From Ferrovibrio sp036381655 (GTDB lineage: Bacteria; Pseudomonadota; Alphaproteobacteria; Ferrovibrionales; Ferrovibrionaceae), in assembly GCF_036381655.1 (NCBI RefSeq), contig NZ_DASVCJ010000057.1, positions 54,239-118,238 on the forward strand: 64,000 nt of DNA. The letters are read 5' to 3'. Positions within the stretch are counted from its first letter, which is position 1. Each line of letters opens with the position of its first letter. A model generated the notes under the pieces. The model had not been told where the DNA came from and ran no database searches. It saw nothing but the letters and a program-made list of their open reading frames with translations. Below are positions 1 to 8,052 of the stretch, in pieces. Made by a program: the position numbers and the translations under genes.

Positions 1-510
1 GTGCCGATCGCGCCGCCGCAGCGCTACGTCGTGGTGGCAAGCCCGGCTTTCGCCGCCGCGGCCGGGCCGCTGCGCGAGCCGCAGGATCTGCTGCGGCATC
101 CCTGCATCTCGGTGCTGTTTCCCAACGGCGCGCAACTGCCCTGGGAATTCGAGAAGGACGGCCGCACGGTGACGATCACGCCGCACAGCCGGCTGCTGAC
201 CACCGATATCGGGTTGCGCGTGCAGGCGGCGATCGCAGGCGTCGGCTTCATGCTCGGCTTCGAGGATACGCTGCGGCCGGCCATCGCGGCCGGACGGCTC
301 GTCACCGTGCTGGAGGATTGGTGCCCGGAATTCGACGGACCGTTCCTCTACTATCCCTCGCGCCGGCAGAACCCGCCGGCGCTGGCCGCCTTCATCAGCT
401 TCATGACCGCGTGGCGGAACCGGCAGATGGCGCAACGAAGCCACCGAAAGCCTGCTCCGCCAGCGCGGCGAAAGCGAGCGTCGTCCGGTCCTCCAGATAC
501 GGCCCGATGA
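1..510 (+). CDS. LysR-family regulator, C-terminal part
   Basis: This is the end of a LysR-type transcriptional regulator whose DNA-binding half lies before the window; the reading frame is open from base 1. The visible residues form the second half of a LysR effector-binding domain: a variable surface, a TTDIGLRVQAAIAGVG stretch, then LEDWCPEFDGPFLYYPSRRQ, as in the GcvA/DsdC-like group. After the usual family end (around AAFISFMTAWR) the frame runs about 30 more residues, basic and proline-rich, antisense to the end of the convergent amidase gene. Effector and targets cannot be read from the sequence; the neighbouring amidase is one possible target. Confidence 0.85.
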   Translation: MPIAPPQRYVVVASPAFAAAAGPLREPQDLLRHPCISVLFPNGAQLPWEFEKDGRTVTITPHSRLLTTDIGLRVQAAIAGVGFMLGFEDTLRPAIAAGRLVTVLEDWCPEFDGPFLYYPSRRQNPPALAAFISFMTAWRNRQMAQRSHRKPAPPARRKRASSGPPDTAR

Positions 511-1861
511 TCTGCATGCCGACCGGCAGGCCCGCGGCGTCGAGCCCGATCGGCATGGCGGTCGCCGGCTGCCCGGTCAGGGTCGCCAGGCTGGACCAGA
601 GCGGCAGCAGATCGTAGGCAAGCGTCGCGCCGTTCACCGTCACGGTGCGCTCGTCCATCGGCCGGTGATCGTGCCTGAAGGCGGCGCATGGCATCACCGG
701 GCAGAGCACCACGTCCCATTCCTTGAACACTTCGCGCCAGCGATGCGCAATGGCGTTGCGTACGAAATGGGCCTGCATCCAGTCGCGATGGCTGGCGGCC
801 AGGCTGCGCTTGCCGATGGCGCCGATATCGTCGCCTGCCAGCGCAGCGGCACGCCTTTGCGCCTGGGCGTAGGCCTCTTGTGGCATGGCCGTGCCGATGA
901 ATGCCATCAGCAGCTTGATATAGGTGCGGCCCAGCAGCGCCAGATCGGGCAGCAGCGGACTGGCGCGGCCGACCTGGCAGCCGGCCTTTTCCAGCTTTTG
1001 CGCCATCGCCGCCAGCAGCGCGCGGATGCCGTCGTCGGTCGGCGTCAGCGGATGCGCGTCGATCACCAGCACGCGATAGTCGCGCAAGGCGGCATGCCGC
1101 GGCGGCGGCAGGCGCAATGCGTAGGCCGTCGCCTCCGCCGCGTCGGGACCGGCCAGCACATCGAGCGCCAGCTGCAGGTCCTGCGCGCTGCGCGCCATCG
1201 GCCCGACCACGCCCAGATCGATGGACGGCGAAACCGACAGCAGCGGCGCGCCCGGCGGCGCATGGCCGCGCGGGGGCACCAGATTATGCGTCGGCTTATG
1301 CGCGAAGACGCCGCAGAAATGCGCCGGCACGCGCAGCGAACCGGCAAGGTCCGAGCCCAGTTCCAGGGGCACGTAGCCGGCCGCCAGGGCCGCCGCCGCG
1401 CCGCCCGAGGAGCCGCCCGGCGTGCGCGCGACATCCCAGGGATTGCTGGTCACGCCGTAGACCGGATTATAGGCCTGCCAGTCGCCCAGATTGATCGACA
1501 CATTCGTCTTGCCGAGAATGACGGCGCCGGCCTGCTTCAGCCTGGCGACGGCGACCGCATCCTGCGGCACGGCCTGCTTTTGCGTCCCCGGCACGCCCCA
1601 GGTGGACGGATGGCCGGCCAGGTTGAAGGATTCCTTCACCGTCATCGGCAGGCCCAGCAAGGGCCGCGCCTCGCCGCGCGCCAGCGCCGCATCGGCCGCC
1701 CGGGCCGCACCCCTTGCCCGCTCGAAATCGCGCACCACCACGGCATTCAGCCGCCGGTCCTCGCTTTCGATGCGGCGGATCGCCTGCTCGGCCAGTTCGC
1801 CGGCGGAGACTTCGCGGGCGCGCAACGCCTGCAGCAACTGAGCGGCCGTGCGGTATTCCAT
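401..1861 (-). CDS. Amidase signature family hydrolase
   Basis: This is a 486-residue amidase-signature enzyme, which hydrolyses a carbon-nitrogen (amide) bond; it is probably cytoplasmic because no signal peptide is seen. The Ser-cisSer-Lys triad is visible: Lys76 in MTVKESFN, Ser151 in the GGSSGG loop and Ser175 in GSDLAGSLRVPA. The spacings of 75 and 24 residues equal those of characterised family members. It is related to GatA, but no gatB or gatC lies nearby, so it is more likely a catabolic amidase of unknown substrate. Its 3' end overlaps the convergent LysR gene by 110 bases. Confidence 0.88.
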   Translation of the reverse strand: MEYRTAAQLLQALRAREVSAGELAEQAIRRIESEDRRLNAVVVRDFERARGAARAADAALARGEARPLLGLPMTVKESFNLAGHPSTWGVPGTQKQAVPQDAVAVARLKQAGAVILGKTNVSINLGDWQAYNPVYGVTSNPWDVARTPGGSSGGAAAALAAGYVPLELGSDLAGSLRVPAHFCGVFAHKPTHNLVPPRGHAPPGAPLLSVSPSIDLGVVGPMARSAQDLQLALDVLAGPDAAEATAYALRLPPPRHAALRDYRVLVIDAHPLTPTDDGIRALLAAMAQKLEKAGCQVGRASPLLPDLALLGRTYIKLLMAFIGTAMPQEAYAQAQRRAAALAGDDIGAIGKRSLAASHRDWMQAHFVRNAIAHRWREVFKEWDVVLCPVMPCAAFRHDHRPMDERTVTVNGATLAYDLLPLWSSLATLTGQPATAMPIGLDAAGLPVGMQIIGPYLEDRTTLAFAALAEQAFGGFVAPSAGSATRS

Positions 1862-1929
1862 GCGTGCTTCCTCCCGTTCGTATGAGAATGTCTATTTCAG
1901 CGGCAGGCAGCCACTCGCCACAGAGTCGA

Positions 1930-3216
1930 TCATAGGCCGCCTGCCGCCTGGCCGTCCGTTGCCTGCCCGTCCTGGGCCAGCCGGTCGAGATGCTGGCGGA
2001 TATGCGCGGCCTCGGCCGGGCTATGCGCCAGCGCGATGGCGCGCGCGAACGCCTCGCGCGCGGCATCCGGCCGGCCGAGCTGCGACAGCAGCGCGCCGCG
2101 CAGGCCGTGGAAATGGAAATAGCCCGCCAGTGGCCCCGCCAGCGGCGCGATCATTTCCAGCGCCGCCGCCGGGCCGCGCAGCTTGGCGACGGCGACCGCG
2201 CGGTTCAGGGTCACCACCGGCGAGGGCTGCAGCCGCTCCAGCAGCGCATAATGCCGGTCAATCTCGGCCCAGTCGGTATCCGCGGCGGTTCGCGCATGGG
2301 CATGCACGCCGGCGATCGCCGCCTGCACCTGATACGGCCCGGGCCGGCGATGCCGCAGCGCCATCTCGATCAGCGCATGCGCCTCGGCAATCATCTCGCG
2401 GTCCCACAGGCGGCGGTCCTGATCCTCCAGCAGCACGATGGCGCCGTCCCGATCGAGCCGCGCCCTGGCGCGGGCATGCTGCATCAGCAGCAACGCCAGC
2501 AGCCCCATGATCTCCGGCTCGGCGGGAAACAGCCGCAGCAGCAGCCGCGCCAGGCGGATGGCCTCCTCGCACAGCGCGGTCCTGACATGCGCCGCGCCGC
2601 CGCTTGCGGCGTAGCCCTCATTGAACAGCAGATAGATCACCGCCGCGACCGTGCCCAGCCGTTCGCTGCGCTCGATGGCGCCCGGCGTGGCGAACGGCAC
2701 CGCCTCGGCCGCCGCCATGACGCGGCGCTTGGCGCGGGTGATGCGCTGCTCCATCGCCGCCTCGCCGACCAGGAAGGCGCGTGCGATCTCCTTCACGCTC
2801 AGGCCCGAGACGATGCGCAGGGCGAGCGCGATCTGCTGCGTGGCGGGCAGATCGGGATGACAGCAGATGAACAGCAGCCGCAGCACGTCGTCGCGGTAAT
2901 GGCCGCTGTCGATGCGTTCGGCGATCTCGCTTTCGGCATCGCCCAGATCCGACAGCGCCGCCTCGTCCTCGGGCAGGGCCTGCAGGCGGCTTCGGCGGCG
3001 CGCGTCGTCGAGGCCGACATTGCGGCCGACGAAGATCAGCCAGGCGGCGGGATCGCGCGGCGGCCCTTGCTGCGGCCAATGCCTGAGCGCGCGTAGGCAG
3101 GCTTCCTGGAACGCCTCCTCGGCGCGGTCGAGGTCGCGGAAATAGCGCAGCAGGGCACCGATCGCCTGGGGCCGCGCGCCACGCAGCGCCGCGTCGATCC
3201 AGGCCAGCTCGCTCAT
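1930..3216 (-). CDS. ECF sigma factor with DUF6596 and TPR-like C-terminus (ECF42 type)
   Basis: This is a 428-residue extracytoplasmic-function sigma factor. Region 2 lies at about residues 15-65 and region 4 helix-turn-helix at about 130-180 (LSVKEIARAFLVGEAAMEQRI). A long DUF6596 and TPR-like C-terminal extension follows, which is the layout of the ECF42 group. The ATG at 3216 was chosen because it overlaps the stop of the upstream DGPF gene (ATGA), indicating translational coupling; the open frame upstream of it belongs to the other gene's DNA. ECF42 factors are known to sit next to DGPF proteins and to lack a classical anti-sigma factor, with the C-terminus acting in regulation. Target genes are unknown. 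Confidence 0.9.
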   Translation of the reverse strand: MSELAWIDAALRGARPQAIGALLRYFRDLDRAEEAFQEACLRALRHWPQQGPPRDPAAWLIFVGRNVGLDDARRRSRLQALPEDEAALSDLGDAESEIAERIDSGHYRDDVLRLLFICCHPDLPATQQIALALRIVSGLSVKEIARAFLVGEAAMEQRITRAKRRVMAAAEAVPFATPGAIERSERLGTVAAVIYLLFNEGYAASGGAAHVRTALCEEAIRLARLLLRLFPAEPEIMGLLALLLMQHARARARLDRDGAIVLLEDQDRRLWDREMIAEAHALIEMALRHRRPGPYQVQAAIAGVHAHARTAADTDWAEIDRHYALLERLQPSPVVTLNRAVAVAKLRGPAAALEMIAPLAGPLAGYFHFHGLRGALLSQLGRPDAAREAFARAIALAHSPAEAAHIRQHLDRLAQDGQATDGQAAGGL

Positions 3217-3617
3217 GGCGCCGCGCTTTCCGTCTTCAGGCTGCCCGGCATATAGACGCGCAGCGGCCGGATCTCGAAGGCGCCCGGCTCGTCGGCTTTC
3301 ATCTCGCGCGCGATCGCCACCACCTCGTCGAGGCTGTCGGCTTCGACGACATAGAAGCCGAGCAGTTGCTCCTTCGTCTCGGCGAAGGGGCCGTCGAGCA
3401 CGAACTGCTCCTGGCCGGATGTCCCGGCCTGCGATTTTCCCGTGCGGATCGTGGTCGCCGCCGTGGTCGGCATCAGCCGCGCGACCGGGCCGAGCCTGCC
3501 CCGGGCCGCCAGCCGGTCGGTGACCTTGCCGCGCGCGGCGATCACCGCCGCATCCTTCTCCTTGGACCAGGACTCGACCACGGTCTCGTCGTTGTAGCAA
3601 AGGATGGCATACAGCAT
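3213..3617 (-). CDS. YCII-related DGPF-domain protein
   Basis: This is a 134-residue single-domain protein of the YCII superfamily, with the DGPF signature at residues 75-78 (FVLDGPFAETKEQLLGFY). The start at 3617 (MLYAILCYND) is preceded by GAGGA at seven bases; the 46 extra upstream residues in the open frame look non-coding. It lies just before, and overlaps by four bases, the ECF42 sigma gene, the standard pairing for this sigma group. The molecular role of DGPF proteins is not established; they are thought to belong to the same regulon or signalling unit. Confidence 0.9.
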   Translation of the reverse strand: MLYAILCYNDETVVESWSKEKDAAVIAARGKVTDRLAARGRLGPVARLMPTTAATTIRTGKSQAGTSGQEQFVLDGPFAETKEQLLGFYVVEADSLDEVVAIAREMKADEPGAFEIRPLRVYMPGSLKTESAAP

Positions 3618-4211
3618 CGGCGCGTCCTCAAGCTTCCCTCCCAGGACGTTTCGCCGCGGCGCGTCCCGACAGGATGGTGGAAAAAAATTTGCCCTGCCCG
3701 GCAGGTGCCTGCCTTTCAGTCTGGCATATCCCCTCCGCCGGTCAAACGGCGGCAAAGGCGCGGCGCTCCGTGCAGCTTAGTCTTGCCGTGCAGCCTGATC
3801 CTGCCGGGCCCGGACGGACTTGCCTCGATCGGATCGTGGTCGGCGGCGGTGCCATGTTCTTCCCGCGCGTCGCCCCGCCGCTTTCCGGGCGCTGGCGAGC
3901 GCGTCACGAGGCAATTTTCCTCAAGGACGGAGCCGCTGTCGGACATCGTGCAGGATGGTTACTCGCGTATTCAGCCGTCGTGCGGAAATGGGATTCCGCG
4001 TCTCGCGGCGGAACGGCGCCGCTCGCCCGAAATGACGAGGGAGGGAGCGGCGAAGGCGGCGCTCGCTTACATAACCTACATAAATCGTCACCCTCGGGCC
4101 TGCCCGAGGGTCCATGGATGGCGCGGCCAGGTCGCGGCGTTAAAGGCCTGCATGCAAAACGGCCGGCCGGGCTGCCCCCGACCGGCCATCCGCAGCAAAT
4201 CCCCCGCCCGT
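3618..4211. other. Gene-poor stretch with hairpins
   Basis: I find no convincing gene in these 594 bases: the short open frames match no family I recognise and look like chance readings of GC-rich DNA. The stretch holds three perfect inverted repeats: GGCAGG-TG-CCTGCC at 3700-3713, CCGCCG-N6-CGGCGG at 3735-3752 and a longer 10-base-arm hairpin at 4090-4111. It should contain the promoter of the DGPF/sigma operon and the termination signals of the acyl-CoA dehydrogenase operon, but no clear promoter boxes stand out. Confidence 0.6.
4090..4111. repeat. Palindromic intergenic element, copy 1
   Basis: This is a perfect inverted repeat with 10-base arms, ACCCTCGGGC and GCCCGAGGGT, and a two-base loop. 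It lies downstream of the acyl-CoA dehydrogenase genes. A diverged copy sits at 60874-60895 in the glcE-glcD gap. From memory, similar CCCTCGGG-type palindromes are dispersed in alphaproteobacterial intergenic DNA. It may act as a transcription terminator or mRNA-end stabiliser. Confidence 0.6.
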
Positions 4212-5345
4212 TCAGGCCGCGTTGGCAAGCGCGGCAAACCGCTTCTGATGATGGTCGGCATGGCCGAACGTGGTGTCGATCATCATCAGCCGCTTCATGT
4301 AATGGCCGACATTGAGCTCGTCGGTCATGCCCATGCCGCCATGCAGCTGGACCGATTGCTGCCCGACCCAGCGGCCGGATTTGCCGATCTGCACTTTCGC
4401 CGCCGCCGCCGCCTTGGCCCGCTCCGGCGCCGGAGCGTCGGCCTTCAGATTGGCCAGCAGCGCCAGCGAACGCGCGCTTTCGACCTGCATCATCATGTCG
4501 ACCATGCGGTGCTGCAGCACCTGGAAATCGCCGATCGGCCGGCCGAACTGCTTGCGGGTCTTCAGATAGGCCAGCGTGGTCTCGTAAAGCACCTGCATGG
4601 CGCCGACGGCTTCGGAGGCCATGAAGCCGATGGCGCGGTCGATCACGGCTTCCGCCGCCGGCAGGGCCCCGGCCGGATCGCCCAGGGCGGCCACGGCCGG
4701 CGCGCTCTCGAAAACGATGTCGGCCGCGCGGCGGTTGTCGACGGTGCGATAATCCTGCCGGATCACGCCCTTGCCGTTGGCATCGGCCACGAAAAGGCCG
4801 ATGCCCTGCGCATCGGTTGCGGCGCCGGCGCTGCGCGCCAGCACGATCAGCTTGTCGGCGCTGGGCGCGTCGAAGACGACGATCTTCTTGCCGCTGAGCA
4901 CCCAGCCGTCGCCCGCCTTCTCGGCCTTGGTATGGACCTCGTTGAGCGCGAAGCGGCTGCCATGCTCGGCATGGGCGAAGGCCCATTTCGCCTTACCCTC
5001 GCCGATCTCGGGCAGCCATGCGGCTTTCTGCTCCTGGCTGCCGGCCTCGAGAATCAGACCGGCGCCGAGAATGACGGTCGAGAAGAAGGGCTCGGCCACC
5101 AGATGCTTGCCGAAGCGCTCGGCGATCAGCATGCGCTCGACCGCGCCGCCGCCCAGACCGCCGAAATCCTCCGGCAGCGGCATGGCCAGCCAGCCGAGCT
5201 CGGCCATCTCCTTCCAGTTCTCGTCGGCATAGCCGAGATCGGTCTTCACCAGCTTGCGCCAGCGTTCGAAATCATACTTGTCCTGCAGCCAGCTCTCGAC
5301 GCTGTCGGCCAGCAGCTTCTGCTCTTCGGACAACTGAAAATCCAT
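4212..5345 (-). CDS. Acyl-CoA dehydrogenase, small (PimD-like) subunit candidate
   Basis: This is a 377-residue FAD-dependent acyl-CoA dehydrogenase, expected to introduce the 2,3 double bond in an acyl-CoA and pass electrons to ETF. It shows the all-alpha N-terminal domain (LSEEQKLLADSVESWL), a middle beta domain and a C-terminal helical domain (TRKQFGRPIGDFQVLQHR, QLHGGMGMTDE). The canonical catalytic Glu motif near the C-terminus is absent. It follows the second dehydrogenase gene by 26 bases on the same strand. The pair resembles the large/small subunits of pimeloyl-CoA dehydrogenase (PimC/PimD) and other heteromeric FadE pairs, so the two products probably form one enzyme. The substrate is unknown. 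Confidence 0.85.
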   Translation of the reverse strand: MDFQLSEEQKLLADSVESWLQDKYDFERWRKLVKTDLGYADENWKEMAELGWLAMPLPEDFGGLGGGAVERMLIAERFGKHLVAEPFFSTVILGAGLILEAGSQEQKAAWLPEIGEGKAKWAFAHAEHGSRFALNEVHTKAEKAGDGWVLSGKKIVVFDAPSADKLIVLARSAGAATDAQGIGLFVADANGKGVIRQDYRTVDNRRAADIVFESAPAVAALGDPAGALPAAEAVIDRAIGFMASEAVGAMQVLYETTLAYLKTRKQFGRPIGDFQVLQHRMVDMMMQVESARSLALLANLKADAPAPERAKAAAAAKVQIGKSGRWVGQQSVQLHGGMGMTDELNVGHYMKRLMMIDTTFGHADHHQKRFAALANAA

Positions 5346-5371
5346 CTTTGCGATTCCTTATGCTGACGGGA

Positions 5372-6562
5372 TCATAGGCCCAGCACCATCTTGGCGATGA
5401 TGTTGCGCTGGATTTCATTGGAGCCGCCATAGATCGTGGTGGCCCGGTTGTAGAGAAACGCCTCCATGCGACCCTGCGCATAATCCGGGCCGACCGGCGG
5501 CTGGTTGGACCCATCGGGGCGGCGCTCGTAGGGCGCGGCATAATAGCCGAGCGCCTCGCAGGCCAGTTCGGTGATGCCCTGCTGGATTTCCGAGCCGCGG
5601 ATCTTCAGCATGCTCACCTCGGGGCCGAGCGCCTTGCCGGCGCTTTCGGCGGCCAGCACCCGCAGGTTGGTGTATTCCAGCGCCAGCAGGTCGATCTCGA
5701 TGGCGGCGACCTTGTCGCGGAAGGCCGGCTCGTCCAGCAGCGGCGCGCCGAAGGCCCGCTCGGCGCGAGCGATCTCCTTGAGCCGCTTCAGCCGCTGCTT
5801 CGAGGTAGCGACCTCGGCGATGGTGGTGCGTTCATTGCCGAGCAGGAATTTGGCGTAGGTCCAGCCCTTGCCCTCCTGGCCGATCAGGTTCTGCTTCGGC
5901 ACGCGCACATTGTCGAGGAAGACCTCGTTGACGCCATGGCCCTCGTCGATCGAGATGATCGGCCGCACGGTGATGCCGGGCGTCGTCATGTCGATCAGCA
6001 GGAAGGAGATGCCTTCCTGCGGCTTGGCATGCGGATCGGTGCGCACCAAGCAGAACATCATGTTGGCGAAATGCGCCTGGGTGGTCCAGATCTTATGGCC
6101 GTTGACGACGTAGTGATCGCCGTCGCTCTCGGCCCTGGTGCGCAGGCTGGCAAGGTCGGAACCGGAGCCGGGCTCAGAATAGCCCTGGCACCACCAGTCC
6201 TCCATATTGAGGATGCGCGGCAGGTATTTCTGCTTCTGCGCCTCCGAGCCGAAGGTGTAGATCACCGGGCCGACCATGGAGACGCCGAAGGGCGAGAGCG
6301 GCGGCGCATCGGCGGCGGCGCATTCTTCGTCGAAGATGTAGCGCTGCACCGGCGTCCAGCCCGGCCCGCCATATTGCTTCGGCCAGTTCGGCGCCGACCA
6401 GCCGCGCGCATGTAGGATGCGGTGCCAGGCGACGATGTCGGCCTTGTCGAGATGGATGTTACGGCGGGTTTTCTCCGCCAGCGACGCCGGCAGGTTGTCC
6501 TGTATGAAGCGGCGCACCTCGTCGCGAAAAGCACGCTCTTCGGGCGTGAATTCGAGGTCCAT
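5372..6562 (-). CDS. Acyl-CoA dehydrogenase, large (PimC-like) subunit candidate
   Basis: This is a 396-residue acyl-CoA dehydrogenase of the FadE/PimC type. Visible motifs are WPKQYGGPGW in the N-terminal domain, YSEPGSGSDLASL and IWTTQAH in the substrate/FAD region, and IYGGSNEIQRNIIAK at the C-terminus. In the last motif Gly replaces the Glu used as catalytic base by medium- and short-chain enzymes, so the base must lie elsewhere or in the partner subunit. A good ribosome site (AGGGAGAGAG) precedes the ATG. It is first in a two-gene operon with the small subunit and divergent from a thioesterase gene, with a palindrome between them at 6620-6632. Confidence 0.9.
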   Translation of the reverse strand: MDLEFTPEERAFRDEVRRFIQDNLPASLAEKTRRNIHLDKADIVAWHRILHARGWSAPNWPKQYGGPGWTPVQRYIFDEECAAADAPPLSPFGVSMVGPVIYTFGSEAQKQKYLPRILNMEDWWCQGYSEPGSGSDLASLRTRAESDGDHYVVNGHKIWTTQAHFANMMFCLVRTDPHAKPQEGISFLLIDMTTPGITVRPIISIDEGHGVNEVFLDNVRVPKQNLIGQEGKGWTYAKFLLGNERTTIAEVATSKQRLKRLKEIARAERAFGAPLLDEPAFRDKVAAIEIDLLALEYTNLRVLAAESAGKALGPEVSMLKIRGSEIQQGITELACEALGYYAAPYERRPDGSNQPPVGPDYAQGRMEAFLYNRATTIYGGSNEIQRNIIAKMVLGL

Positions 6563-6619
6563 GTCTCTCTCCCTTTGACGGCGGAAGGTTAGGACCCCGG
6601 CGCGCGCGAGGCAAGCTCG

Positions 6620-6632
6620 TGACGCTGCGTCA
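6620..6632. promoter_or_regulatory. TGACG-N3-CGTCA palindrome, site A
   Basis: This perfect palindrome (TGACGCTGCGTCA) lies in the divergent promoter region between the acyl-CoA dehydrogenase operon and the thioesterase gene. A site with identical arms and spacing (TGACGCCACGTCA) is found at 7983-7995 between the next divergent pair of acyl-CoA genes. The repeated architecture suggests an operator for one shared regulator. The regulator is not identified. Confidence 0.55.
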
Positions 6633-6697
6633 ATCTTGTGCTCGCTGCCGTCAGTTGCTTTAAGACGGGCATGCGAGACTCAAGCGATGGACAGACC

Positions 6698-7111
6698 ATG
6701 ACCTTCGATCCCGTCAGTGCCGGATGGAAACAGCGCCACGGCCAGGGCCCCTTCACGCAGCTGGTCGGCCCGGTCTGGGCCAAGCGCGAGGCGGAGGGCT
6801 CCGCCTACGGCTTTCTGGCCGAGGAGCGCCATACCAATTCGCGCGGCGTGGTGCATGGCGGCATGCTGATGACCTTCGTCGATCACGGGCTGGGCTGGAT
6901 CGTCTGGGATCTGGTCGAGCACCGCGCCTGCGCCACCGTGTCGCTGAACACCCAGTTCGTCGCCGCCGTCAAGCCCGGCGACTGGGTCGAGCTGCGCGGC
7001 AGGTTGGTCCGCCAGACCCGCAGCCTGATCTTCATCCAGGCAACCGTCACCGTCGCGGAGCGCACCGTGCTGGTCGCCGACGGAATCTGGAAAATCCTCG
7101 GCGCCGGCTGA
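6698..7111 (+). CDS. PaaI-type hotdog thioesterase
   Basis: This is a 137-residue single-hotdog acyl-CoA thioesterase of the PaaI/YdiI type, which hydrolyses acyl-CoA to free acid and CoA. The family signature is visible: Asn47, the HGG at residues 53-55 and Asp62-His-Gly, with hydrophobic strands after it. I chose the ATG at 6698 (MTFDPVSAGW); two in-frame ATGs at 6638 and 6671 are possible but add no family sequence. It ends exactly where the convergent isomerase gene ends. It may recycle CoA or remove dead-end acyl-CoAs in this beta-oxidation block. Confidence 0.85.
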   Translation: MTFDPVSAGWKQRHGQGPFTQLVGPVWAKREAEGSAYGFLAEERHTNSRGVVHGGMLMTFVDHGLGWIVWDLVEHRACATVSLNTQFVAAVKPGDWVELRGRLVRQTRSLIFIQATVTVAERTVLVADGIWKILGAG

Positions 7112-7960
7112 CTAGCGCCGGCGGCGGACCAGCTTCTTGGCCGGCAGCAGATCGTCGAATTTGGCCGGCCGCTTCTGCTGGTTCGCCTGCATCTGCTCCG
7201 CCAGGTCCTGGGTCAGGAACATGCCAGCCTGCCAGACCTGCATGTAGTTGAGCGCATCCGCCACGCTGTGATCGCGGGTGTAGTTCAGCATCTCCTTGGT
7301 GCCGTGGATGGCGAGCGGCGATTTCGCGGCAATCGTCCGGGCGATCTCGAGCACTGCGGCAAGCATCGCCTCCTGGCTGTCGAAGACGGCATTGACCAGG
7401 CCGGCGCGGAAAGCCTCGTCCGCGGGTAGGCGCCGGCCGGTATAGGCCAGCTCGCGCACCAGGCCGGCGGGAATCAGATGCGGCAGGCGCTGCAGCGTGC
7501 CGACATCGGCGGTCATGCCGATATTGATCTCCTGGATGCAGAACCAGGCATCCTTCGTGCTGTAGCGCATGTCGCAGGCCGAGATCAGGTCGACGCCGCC
7601 GCCGACGCAGCCGCCCTGCACGGCCGCCAGCACCGGCACGCGGCAGCGGTCGATCACTGCGAAGGTCTCCTGCATCTCGGCGACGGTGCGGCGCATCTGC
7701 TCGCCCACCCTGCCGCGATCGCCCTGCAGCATCTCGGCGGCGATGCTGCCGAAGGCGGACAGGTCCAGCCCGCCGGTGAAATGCCTGCCCGTCGAGGAAA
7801 TCACGACGGCGCGGATCTCGGGGCGGTCCTCGATTTCGGCGAAGACATCCACCATCTCCTGCCAGAAAGGCAGGATCATGGCATTGGCCTTGTCCGGGCG
7901 GTTGAACACGATGCGGGCGACGTGCTCATCGATGCTGAAGTCGAAGGTTTCGTAGGTCAT
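7112..7960 (-). CDS. Crotonase-fold enzyme, dienoyl-CoA isomerase (ECH1)-like
   Basis: This is a 282-residue enoyl-CoA hydratase/isomerase family protein. Three acidic residues, Asp124, Glu144 and Asp152 (the last in MTADVGTLQRLP), have the same 20- and 8-residue spacing as the catalytic residues of delta3,5-delta2,4-dienoyl-CoA isomerase. That enzyme handles odd-position double bonds of unsaturated fatty acids. The oxyanion-hole motifs FTGGLDLS and GGCVGGGVD are present. The start at 7960 was chosen because family sequence begins there; 12 more codons are open upstream. It is divergent from the MaoC hydratase gene, with a palindrome in the gap. Confidence 0.85.
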   Translation of the reverse strand: MTYETFDFSIDEHVARIVFNRPDKANAMILPFWQEMVDVFAEIEDRPEIRAVVISSTGRHFTGGLDLSAFGSIAAEMLQGDRGRVGEQMRRTVAEMQETFAVIDRCRVPVLAAVQGGCVGGGVDLISACDMRYSTKDAWFCIQEINIGMTADVGTLQRLPHLIPAGLVRELAYTGRRLPADEAFRAGLVNAVFDSQEAMLAAVLEIARTIAAKSPLAIHGTKEMLNYTRDHSVADALNYMQVWQAGMFLTQDLAEQMQANQQKRPAKFDDLLPAKKLVRRRR

Positions 7961-7982
7961 GCGGTTTTCCTTCCGGTCGGCC

Positions 7983-7995
7983 TGACGCCACGTCA
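7983..7995. promoter_or_regulatory. TGACG-N3-CGTCA palindrome, site B
   Basis: TGACGCCACGTCA sits 22 bases before the isomerase start (minus strand) and 57 bases before the hydratase start (plus strand). Arms and spacing equal those of site A at 6620-6632; including the following A, the two sites agree in 12 of 14 bases. It is a candidate operator for coordinated control of the acyl-CoA genes. Confidence 0.55.
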
Positions 7996-8052
7996 AGGCT
8001 GGTCGGCGCCGCGCAGCCTCGCTAGAGTCGCGACAGATTAAACGGAGGAACC

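Noticed and set aside
401..1861. GatA subunit of the tRNA amidotransferase
   Set aside because: The amidase triad is shared, but gatB and gatC are absent and GSDLAGSLR and the C-terminal half are unlike GatA.
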